Assembly (NCBI GenBank): GCA_022710505.1
Contig: JAKLGS010000041.1
Coordinates: 1 to 6,805 of the forward strand
DNA from: Patescibacteria group bacterium
GTDB lineage: Bacteria > Patescibacteriota > WWE3 > UBA101185 > UBA10185
Length of the DNA stretch: 6,805 nt
Reading direction: 5' to 3'
Numbering within the stretch: the stretch's first letter is position 1; the number at the start of each line of letters is the position of its first letter. The position numbers and the translations under genes were made by a program. Shown piece by piece: positions 1 through 3,367 of this stretch. Under the pieces are notes generated by a model that saw only the letters and a program-made list of their open reading frames with translations, did no database searches and was not told the DNA's origin.

Positions 1-15
1 TGTCAAGTAGCAAAT

Positions 16-155
16 TGTAAAGCTGGATATACTTTGTCTACCCCGTTTTGCTTTGTAAAGCTGGAAAGACTTTGCCCGCCTAGCAGGAAAGTCGCGACAC
101 GCCTAGCAGTCAAGCTGGGAAGTCTTTGACGACCTAGCAAGTTTATTCCTAGCAT
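16..155. repeat. Degenerate short tandem repeat array
   Basis: Related units follow one another. The stretch TTGTAAAGCTGG...ACTTTG occurs at 16-37 and again at 54-75 with two mismatches. A 28-bp unit running from AAGCTGG to CCTAGCA is at 58-85 and 112-139 and matches at 23 of 28 positions. A unit lacking its 5' end lies at 86-108. The heptamer CCTAGCA occurs four times, at 79, 102, 133 and 149. Spacing is irregular, so this is not a CRISPR array. The array probably continues beyond the left edge. A 60-codon open frame on the minus strand (3-185) runs through it and encodes a matching internal repeat (LLGRQRLPSLT / LLGGQSLSSFT). I treat that frame as a by-product of the repeats. Confidence 0.7.
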
Positions 156-221
156 TCCAATTTTACCCATTTTATTGTATCCCATAATATATAATAACTT
201 ATAATATAACTTATATTTTTA

Positions 222-397
222 TTACTCCGCAATGCGGACTATACCGCCGACGGGATAAAATACCCCGCCGACTGTATAGGCGCTTATAACAGCCCCGCCT
301 CGAACCTCAAAACGGTTATATATTCGCGCTTCGCCGTGTCGTCTAGTTCGAAAATATCGGCGTTGCCGTGTATCGGGTTAAAATTCATTACTTCCAT
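222..397 (-). pseudogene. Small hypothetical protein gene broken by a one-base frameshift
   Basis: The start ATG (395-397) is preceded by an AAGAGG ribosome-binding sequence, unusual in this window. The first frame reads MEVMNFNPIHGNADIFELDD and on to REYITV, then meets a stop at 284-286. The -1 frame picks up without a gap as FEVRGGAVISAYTVGG and ends in GGIVRIAE at a stop at 222-224. The two halves join as one plausible 58-residue protein if the run of four A (309-312, TTTT in the gene) were five. This may be a real loss-of-function change, a sequencing error at a homopolymer, or a programmed shift. I do not recognise the protein. A small hairpin (226-238) overlaps the gene end. Confidence 0.5.
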
Positions 398-412
398 TTT
401 TACCTCTTATGT

Positions 413-444
413 AGTGTTACCAATAAATAAAAATATATAACACT
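413..444. repeat. Inverted repeat AGTGTTA / TAACACT in the leader of the 222-397 gene
   Basis: The two 7-bp arms at 413-419 and 438-444 are perfect and enclose an 18-nt AT-rich loop. The loop includes TAAATAAAAATAT at 424-436, which also occurs just upstream of two start codons further right. On the minus strand it lies 16-47 nt before the start of the broken gene, so it could be an operator or a leader hairpin. Confidence 0.4.
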
Positions 445-449
445 CACTA

Positions 450-475
450 GGGCGGAGACACGCCCCGCCCGTGTC
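450..475 (-). terminator. GC-rich hairpin just after the 116-residue gene
   Basis: The arms GACACG (457-462) and CGTGTC (470-475) pair around a 7-nt loop. An alternative pairing, GGGCGG (450-455) with CCGCCC (465-470), excludes the first. The structure begins a few bases after the stop codon of the 480-830 gene, read leftward. No clear U tract follows, so it may be a weak terminator or an mRNA 3'-end stabiliser. Confidence 0.4.
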
Positions 476-479
476 AATG

Positions 480-830
480 TTAAATAAAATATAGTTTATT
501 ATCGTATTCGACGCTCACGGCTTCCTGTTTTAGCTCATTTTTGATTTTACCCGCCAACTCTAACACCGACGGTATAAATTCCGCCATTTGCTCCGCCGTG
601 CCAAAACTCTCGACAATAACCACGCGCTCACAAACCACCCCGCGCGCCTCTGATAACCACGCGCCGACGGCGTCGGTAGTAGTAGACCCGCCAAACCACT
701 CCGCCATCTTGGCGCGGGTATCATCTACAATCGCGCCCGTGTCGGCTTTTTTATCGACATCGACCGTCGAGGGTATATATACCCGTATTTTATGAGATAG
801 GCAAAAAATGCCTTTAAAATTATCTATCAT
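480..830 (-). CDS. Conserved hypothetical protein, phage/plasmid type, 116 aa
   Basis: This is a complete small protein of unknown function. Its features are a central FGGSTTTDAVGAW segment (about residues 46-58), then VCERVVIVESF (66-76), and an acidic/basic C-terminus ending QEAVSVEYDNKLYFI. The pattern FGG(A/S)T...G.W....E.V.IV.S, with a tail resembling QEAVS.E.......YFI, is one I associate with uncharacterised small proteins of phages and conjugative plasmids. I cannot name a Pfam family with confidence. No signal peptide or membrane segment is seen. The start ATG (828-830) follows an AT-rich leader without a Shine-Dalgarno sequence. The gene uses many GCG, GCC and CGC codons, unlike the AT-rich codons of the chaperonin genes, and this suggests a different origin. 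An open frame on the opposite strand (541-795) is only its shadow. Confidence 0.75.
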   Translation of the reverse strand: MIDNFKGIFCLSHKIRVYIPSTVDVDKKADTGAIVDDTRAKMAEWFGGSTTTDAVGAWLSEARGVVCERVVIVESFGTAEQMAEFIPSVLELAGKIKNELKQEAVSVEYDNKLYFI

Positions 831-879
831 ATTTTATGCCGTGTATTATTAAATAAATAATGAGTAATAACCACGCATA

Positions 880-897
880 GGCGGGTAACTGCCCGCC
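880..897 (-). terminator. GC-rich hairpin just after the 59-residue gene
   Basis: Perfect 6-bp arms GGCGGG (880-885) and CCCGCC (892-897) enclose a 6-nt loop. The hairpin starts 11 bases beyond the stop codon of the gene at 909-1088, read leftward. It has no U run but stands out as a GC island in AT-rich DNA. It resembles the hairpin after the neighbouring gene. Confidence 0.4.
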
Positions 898-908
898 CTG
901 CCTGCCTG

Positions 909-1088
909 TTACTCTTGACCCTCTATAACCTCGACGAACTCAATACCGAGATACTTAAAATCATCGATATTATATCTATCGATAGTAGCTTTACCCGTGA
1001 TACGGCTTACCGCTTTTCTTATCTCGATATTTTTAACATAATATAGACTATTCCCATATACATTTTTTTTATAGTATTCTATAATCAT
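909..1088 (-). CDS. Small hypothetical protein with NVYG and TGK pattern, 59 aa
   Basis: The frame runs from ATG at 1086-1088 to TAA at 909-911. The protein begins MIIEYYKKNVYGNSLYYVKN, continues with AVSRITGKATID, and ends LGIEFVEVIEGQE. The arrangement of an NVYGN..YY strand, an LTGK/TGKxTI segment and a final LG.EFVEV strand resembles small uncharacterised proteins that I recall from phages and plasmids. Function is unknown. There is no Shine-Dalgarno sequence, signal peptide or membrane segment. It lies upstream of the 116-residue gene in the same direction with a 78-bp gap holding a GC-rich hairpin. I rate it as real because of the protein-like composition and conserved-looking motifs. 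Confidence 0.65.
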   Translation of the reverse strand: MIIEYYKKNVYGNSLYYVKNIEIRKAVSRITGKATIDRYNIDDFKYLGIEFVEVIEGQE

Positions 1089-1640
1089 ACTTATTTTAAT
1101 TTATAATTAGGATAGTATAACATAATATAATGTAATTATCAAACATAGACTATATTATACATTAAATATACCCTATTCTACCGCATAAATTATCTATAAT
1201 TTGACCCCTTGTGATATAGTTATATACACCCCCATATAATACCCCCTTATATACCCCCTAATATAACCCGCTTTATACATTCCCGCCCCGCTGGATATAG
1301 ATGTTTATAAGTATCTAATCAATGGTATCTAGTAATGAGTAATGGGTAGGCTAATTATATAATCGTGCTTATGTTAGTTATTATTATCTAACATCACCCG
1401 TTTATCTATCACCCCGCCCCCCGTCTATGTCGCAAAATGTAGATTGTGCGACACTACCACCAGCTCCACCACCGCCCCCGCCCCGCCACTTGATAAAATA
1501 GTTTATACCTAAAACACCGCCAAACCGCCCCCGCTTGATTTTTATTTTTTTTTATACCAACGCCCCCCCCTGTATAAATAATCTATGGCACCCACCCCCC
1601 ACGTGGGTATCGTAGTCCCCATTTCTATACCCTAAAAATT
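1089..1640. other. Gene-poor C-rich region with inverted repeats
   Basis: I see no gene with a credible start in these 550 bases. The plus strand is rich in runs of C separated by AT stretches. Perfect inverted repeats are ATGTTAG/CTAACAT (1371-1377, 1388-1394), TGTCGCA/TGCGACA (1428-1434, 1447-1453) and the palindrome CCCACGTGGG (1598-1607). A glycine-rich minus-strand frame ending at 1402 lacks a start codon. The stretch may be regulatory or replication-related, but nothing here proves it. Confidence 0.5.
1229..1269 (-). other. Phased G-quadruplex-type motif
   Basis: On the minus strand there are G runs of 3, 5, 5 and 5 separated by AT loops of 8, 7 and 8 bases. On the plus strand these are C runs at 1229-1233, 1242-1246, 1254-1258 and 1267-1269. 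Another C run lies at 1205-1208. Four G tracts with loops of this length meet the usual loose definition of a G-quadruplex sequence. The runs start 13, 12 and 13 bases apart, which is strikingly regular. Confidence 0.5.
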
Positions 1641-1960
1641 CCCAAAAAACCTTGGGGTAAAACAAAAGAACCCCCAAAAGGATTGTTATGCGGGCCCAAA
1701 AACCAAAAAAAATATAGAATAAAAAAAGGAGAAAAACTTGGATTGAACCTAAACTAAAATATAGTAAAAGTTATAATGATGTATTCTAAAATAAGTTGCG
1801 AAAAATATAGATTTCTAAATTAGGTTCAAAACTGCCAAATGGGACGATTTTTTCCCTATAGGGAAATGAAAAAACTACTTTTCACTAACTAAGAACCTAT
1901 AATAAAGATTAAATTAAACCCAGATAGGGTATCCACAGGGTATCGAATGTGTAGACTGGA
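1641..1960. other. AT-rich intergenic region with dyad symmetries
   Basis: No gene is seen. The structures present are a bulged hairpin CCTTGGGG (1650-1657) with CCCCAAAAGG (1672-1681), a 10-bp inverted repeat TTGAACCTAA (1743-1752) with TTAGGTTCAA (1820-1829), and the perfect palindrome described separately. GTATCCACA (1929-1937) matches eight of nine bases of the DnaA-box consensus, but it is a single copy. The region sits at the turning point between leftward protein genes and rightward RNA genes. Confidence 0.45.
1851..1866. promoter_or_regulatory. Perfect 16-bp palindrome TTTCCCTATAGGGAAA
   Basis: The two 8-bp halves are exact reverse complements with no spacer, as expected for a site bound by a symmetric protein dimer and not for an RNA hairpin. 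It lies between the leftward gene block and the rightward RNA genes, where an operator would be plausible. No binding protein can be named from this window. Confidence 0.4.
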
Positions 1961-1963
1961 AAG

Positions 1964-1972
1964 TGGTAAAAT
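1964..1972 (+). promoter_or_regulatory. Extended -10 promoter TGGTAAAAT
   Basis: TG-G-TAAAAT fits the extended -10 form TGnTATAAT with one mismatch. No good -35 element lies at the usual distance. Transcription would start near 1979, just ahead of the short pseudoknot RNA. Confidence 0.45.
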
Positions 1973-1978
1973 ATTGGC

Positions 1979-2040
1979 AGAACATATGAGATGGCTCCTC
2001 GTATGACCATTACTCCCATTTATAACGAGGTGGGAGTTTT
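1979..2040 (+). ncRNA. Short RNA with possible pseudoknot and terminator
   Basis: Two stems interleave: CCTCGT (1997-2002) pairs with ACGAGG (2025-2030), and ACTCCCA (2012-2018) pairs with TGGGAGT (2031-2037), the second being followed by TTTT. Because the arms alternate, both together would form a pseudoknot. A competing 5' hairpin is also possible (CATA 1983-1986 with TATG 2002-2005, GAG 1988-1990 with CTC 1995-1997). With the promoter just upstream, this describes an RNA of about 60 nt ending at a terminator. It could be a free small RNA or a switching leader for the tRNA-like gene at 2095. I do not recognise a known family. Confidence 0.45.
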
Positions 2041-2046
2041 GCTATA

Positions 2047-2074
2047 TTGTAGACAACTATATATCTGATACAAT
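2047..2074 (+). promoter_or_regulatory. Promoter TTGTAG-16-TACAAT with extended -10
   Basis: The -10 element TACAAT (2069-2074) is preceded by TGA, giving the extended form TGnTACAAT. A partial -35 element TTGTAG (2047-2052) lies 16 bases upstream. The start near 2081 would serve the tRNA-like gene at 2095-2160. Confidence 0.45.
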
Positions 2075-2094
2075 CGGGTGTCTAACTGACTAAA

Positions 2095-2160
2095 GGGGAA
2101 GTAGTTCAAGTGGCAGAATAATCCTAGGTAGATGAAAGGTTCAAGTCCTTTCCTTTCCCC
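2095..2160 (+). tRNA. Abnormal short tRNA or tRNA remnant (possible anticodon AGG)
   Basis: A 7-bp acceptor GGGGAAG (2095-2101) pairs with TTTCCCC (2154-2160). There is a normal-looking D arm (GTTC 2104-2107 with GAAT 2116-2119) and a good T arm (AAAGG, loop TTCAAGT 2140-2146, CCTTT). The middle is defective: only ATC (2121-2123) and GAT (2131-2133) pair around the loop CTAGGTA, almost no variable loop remains, and two extra C lie between T arm and acceptor. If that loop is used, the anticodon is AGG (proline). At 66 nt it is about six short of normal. It may be a decayed tRNA or a tRNA mimic. Confidence 0.4.
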
Positions 2161-2276
2161 AAAAATGCTATCATAAAGCATGAAACGGTTTAATTATTGG
2201 ATTCTTTATTTTCTAAGCATAATATTCATGTTCTTTGCTTTGGTTTGCTCTTTTATAAAAGAAAAACTAAAATTTA
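2161..2276 (+). other. AT-rich spacer without recognised genes
   Basis: This gap between the abnormal tRNA and the large RNA contains a weak hairpin, ATGCT with AGCAT, around 2165-2181. It lacks a U tract. I see no gene in it. Confidence 0.4.
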
Positions 2277-2285
2277 TGTTAAAAT
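2277..2285 (+). promoter_or_regulatory. Extended -10 promoter TGTTAAAAT
   Basis: TG-T-TAAAAT matches the extended -10 pattern seen before other RNA units here. No clear -35 is present. The predicted start near 2290 coincides with the first hairpin of the large structured RNA. Confidence 0.45.
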
Positions 2286-2728
2286 AAGGTTGCTGCGAGT
2301 AACAGTTGTTATTGGTGAATGGCATCTAAGCCAGATTGCCTAGCTGACCAAACTTATCACTTGGTTAGCGAATTAACCATCGGTTGAGAGTCCGACGGTA
2401 AATCGTGGAGACGATACCACATAATCCGAGAAACGGAATGAGAGCTTCCTTAGCCAATGACTTTACTCAACAAAACTGCCGATTAAAAACAGTGAAGGTG
2501 GGTATCTGGGCAGACTACCGAAAGGAGAAACCATTTTAAGGGTATGACAGGCGAGGTAGAGTCCAAAAGACTTTACAACTCCGTTTCAATTACGGACATA
2601 TCCACATTGAGAGTGTAACTCTCCTACTTATATCTGAAAATTTGGGTTATGCACCATAGGATTTATCCTTGGTAAGCCTAGAGAATCCCAATACGTAGGA
2701 TATATCTTAGTATTTACCTCTAGGCTTA
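2283..2728 (+). ncRNA. Large structured non-coding RNA, unrecognised (about 440 nt)
   Basis: No open frame of note runs rightward, yet the stretch is nearly filled with paired arms. Hairpins, by outer coordinates: 2289-2303, 2321-2340 (one bulge), 2343-2369 (9 bp), 2376-2399 (one mismatch), 2402-2415, 2425-2437, 2501-2519 (one bulge), 2556-2576 (8 bp), 2580-2596, 2609-2623 and 2653-2673. A terminal 11-bp perfect stem pairs TAAGCCTAGAG (2673-2683) with CTCTAGGCTTA (2718-2728) and has an inner AATAC/GTATT stem. An outer helix GGGTATG (2540-2546) / CATATCC (2597-2603) encloses a tRNA-like domain. The RNA ends 3 nt before tRNA-Glu. Large ornate RNAs such as GOLLD and ROOL are known next to phage tRNA genes, and this could be a relative or a new class. 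I could not match their consensus from memory. It is not RNase P RNA or tmRNA by their conserved motifs. Confidence 0.65.
2540..2604 (+). ncRNA. tRNA-like domain lacking a D stem, inside the large RNA
   Basis: A 7-bp acceptor-like stem, GGGTATG (2540-2546) with CATATCC (2597-2603), stacks directly on a 5-bp T-like stem, TCCGT (2580-2584) with ACGGA (2592-2596). The loop is TTCAATT, a canonical T-loop sequence. An 8-bp hairpin (2556-2576) stands in the anticodon-arm position. In place of a D arm there are only nine unpaired-looking bases (2547-2555). Total length is 65 nt with an A in the discriminator position. It may be a D-armless tRNA or, more likely, a tRNA mimic built into the larger RNA, as in the tRNA-like domain of tmRNA. 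Confidence 0.5.
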
Positions 2729-2731
2729 TTT

Positions 2732-2803
2732 GTCGCTTTCGTCCAACGGTCAAGACGATAGGCCTTCAACCTATTAATCGGAGTTCGATTCTCCGAAGCG
2801 ATA
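2732..2803 (+). tRNA. tRNA-Glu (anticodon TTC)
   Basis: The acceptor GTCGCTT pairs with AAGCGAT (first pair G-U). The anticodon stem ATAGG/CCTAT closes the loop CCTTCAA, giving anticodon TTC for GAA/GAG codons. The T arm CGGAG-TTCGATT-CTCCG is canonical. Position 33 is C where nearly all tRNAs have U. CCA is not encoded. It follows the terminal stem of the large RNA after three T, so 5' processing is probably needed. Confidence 0.93.
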
Positions 2804-2837
2804 CTGCACTTTTAAATTTACGATTAGTCATCTTACT

Positions 2838-2861
2838 GTGACCTGAACTGAACGTTGTCAC
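2838..2861 (+). other. Hairpin GTGAC / GTCAC upstream of the hammerhead
   Basis: Five-base arms at 2838-2842 and 2857-2861 enclose a 14-nt loop that contains CTGAACTGAAC, a short tandem repeat. It sits between tRNA-Glu(TTC) and the ribozyme. Its role is unknown; it could be an accessory stem or a processing site. Confidence 0.35.
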
Positions 2862-2866
2862 CTATG

Positions 2867-2940
2867 CGAAATACTCTCGCGGGAGTAGACTGATGAGCAA
2901 AAGCGAAACACTCTGTGTCTCTAAGGGCTTTCTTATTTCG
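2867..2940 (+). ncRNA. Type I hammerhead self-cleaving ribozyme
   Basis: All conserved core bases are present: CTGATGA (2890-2896), a 2-bp stem II G-C/G-C with an AAAA loop (2897-2904), GAAA (2905-2908), then stem III (A2908-C-A-C2911 with G-T-G-T2918, triloop TCT). Cleavage is expected after C2919, in the classic GUC triplet. Stem I is open as in type I: TAGA (2886-2889) pairs with TCTA (2920-2923). Beyond a large internal loop, CGAAATA (2867-2873) pairs with TATTTCG (2934-2940). The 5' side of the internal loop could fold alone (TACTC/GAGTA), competing with stem I. Lying between two tRNA-Glu genes, it would cut the precursor and leave the second tRNA on a new 5' fragment. Hammerheads are known in phage and metagenomic DNA; activity here is inferred. 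Confidence 0.88.
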
Positions 2941-2962
2941 TTGTGTTAAAGCAGTGTAGTTC

Positions 2963-2974
2963 CACCGTAAGGTG
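2963..2974 (+). other. Small hairpin with GTAA tetraloop
   Basis: CACC (2963-2966) and GGTG (2971-2974) close the loop GTAA, a stable GNRA tetraloop. It stands between the hammerhead and tRNA-Glu(CTC). GNRA loops often make tertiary contacts, so it may help fold the ribozyme or the tRNA leader. Confidence 0.4.
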
Positions 2975-2989
2975 ATTAATCGTAAAATT

Positions 2990-3061
2990 GGCACTGTCGG
3001 ATAAAGGTCAGTCCATCACCTTCTCAAGGTGAATATTTGGGTTCAATTCCCAACGGTGTCA
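2990..3061 (+). tRNA. tRNA-Glu (anticodon CTC)
   Basis: The acceptor GGCACTG pairs with CGGTGTC (two G-U pairs). The D stem is GGAT/GTCC. The anticodon stem TCACC/GGTGA encloses TTCTCAA, so the anticodon is CTC, reading GAG. The T arm TTGGG-TTCAATT-CCCAA is perfect. A73 is followed by CCC, so CCA is not encoded. Unlike the other tRNA-Glu in this cluster it has the normal U33. Its 3' end overlaps one arm of a possible hairpin (CACCCGT 3060-3066 with ACGGGTG 3095-3101). Confidence 0.94.
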
Positions 3062-3101
3062 CCCGTAGAGTGTGTTTTTTACAAAAAGCCCCTGACGGGT
3101 G
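3060..3101 (+). other. Long stem-loop directly after tRNA-Glu(CTC)
   Basis: CACCCGT (3060-3066) pairs perfectly with ACGGGTG (3095-3101), and an inner TTTTT/AAAAA stem (about 3076-3087) can form. The outer arm shares its first two bases with the tRNA end and its last bases with the extended -10 element of the next promoter. It may direct 3' processing of the tRNA or be a terminator with an internal U run. Confidence 0.35.
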
Positions 3102-3108
3102 CTATAAT
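3100..3108 (+). promoter_or_regulatory. Extended -10 promoter TGCTATAAT
   Basis: This is a perfect extended -10 element, TG-C-TATAAT. TTTACA lies 19 bases upstream, a poor spacing, but an extended -10 can work without a -35. A start near 3115 would produce the leader that ends at the terminator before tRNA-Gln. Confidence 0.6.
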
Positions 3109-3114
3109 AAAAAT

Positions 3115-3214
3115 ATGAAATTACAAAATCAGTATCAACCTAATTGGGATAATGCCTGACAGGGGAGATATTGACGTAAGTAAACCAAATCCCCTGAAAT
3201 AAGGGGATTTTTTT
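3115..3214 (+). ncRNA. Short leader RNA with alternative pairings, possible attenuator
   Basis: This 100-nt stretch lies between a strong extended -10 promoter and a strong terminator, with no gene inside. CAGGGG (3160-3165) can pair with CCCCTG (3191-3196), which contains most of the 5' arm of the terminator, and so would block terminator folding. In longer transcripts it can instead pair with an upstream CCCCTG (3089-3094). Since the next tRNA begins 2 nt after the U tract, read-through or antitermination would control the six following tRNA genes. I do not recognise a riboswitch family. It could also be a stand-alone small RNA. TTGACG at 3171-3176 is a possible -35 for a second promoter. 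Confidence 0.4.
3187..3214 (+). terminator. Rho-independent terminator before tRNA-Gln
   Basis: AAATCCCCT (3187-3195) and AGGGGATTT (3202-3210) form a perfect 9-bp stem with a 6-nt loop, and seven T occupy 3208-3214. It is the best intrinsic terminator in the window. It sits oddly, immediately upstream of the mature 5' end of a tRNA gene. Confidence 0.85.
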
Positions 3215-3215
3215 A

Positions 3216-3289
3216 TACTACCTAGGCAAATTGGTAAAGCCCTCCGTCTTTGGAGCGGAAATTTCTAGGTTCAAATCCTAGGGTAGTAA
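3216..3289 (+). tRNA. tRNA-Gln (anticodon TTG)
   Basis: The acceptor TACTACC pairs perfectly with GGTAGTA. The anticodon stem TCCGT/GCGGA encloses CTTTGGA, giving TTG for CAA and CAG codons. The T arm CTAGG-TTCAAAT-CCTAG is perfect, and A73 is the discriminator. CCA is not encoded. It is the first gene of a packed run of six tRNAs. Confidence 0.94.
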
Positions 3290-3293
3290 CAAA

Positions 3294-3367
3294 CCTGGTA
3301 TAGCACAATGACAGTGCGGAGGACTGTAAATCCTCTTATGGTAGTTTGATTCTATCTGCCAGGACCA
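3294..3367 (+). tRNA. tRNA-Tyr (anticodon GTA), archaeal-like
   Basis: The acceptor CCTGGTA pairs with TGCCAGG, so the first pair is C1-G72. The anticodon stem GAGGA/TCCTC encloses CTGTAAA, giving GTA for TAC and TAT codons. The variable loop is only about four bases (TTAT). Bacterial tRNA-Tyr normally has G1-C72 and a long variable arm; C1-G72 with a short loop is the archaeal and eukaryotic form. The T loop TTTGATT has U56 for C56, and the D loop AATGACA has A19 for G19, so the 19-56 contact appears changed to A-U in a matched way. CCA is encoded (3365-3367). Confidence 0.92.

Noticed and set aside
3..185. 60-residue minus-strand protein
   Set aside because: It lies wholly within the degenerate repeats and its internal peptide repeat mirrors the DNA repeat; there is no independent sign of coding.
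541..795. Plus-strand open frame of 84 codons
   Set aside because: It is antisense to the 480-830 gene, whose protein has a conserved-looking pattern; this one does not.
1402..1540. Glycine-rich minus-strand protein (KWRGGGGGGAGGS)
   Set aside because: The frame has no start codon and an upstream stop in an A-rich run. It resembles phage tail C-termini but may only reflect G-rich DNA.
1929..2606. DnaA boxes at 1929 (GTATCCACA) and 2598 (ATATCCACA)
   Set aside because: There are only two imperfect copies, far apart, and the second lies within the structured RNA; not enough for an origin.
2283..2640. Group I intron, suggested by a CAGACTACC...GGTAGAGTCC pair resembling P7
   Set aside because: The AGAGTC part is better explained by the 8-bp hairpin at 2556-2576, no P3/P8 arrangement could be completed, and no split tRNA or gene flanks the region.
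2283..2728. RNase P RNA or tmRNA
   Set aside because: The conserved RNase P core (GAGGAAAGUCC and the 3' ACAGAA segment) is absent, and there is no tmRNA tag frame or 5' end pairing with a tRNA-like 3' end.
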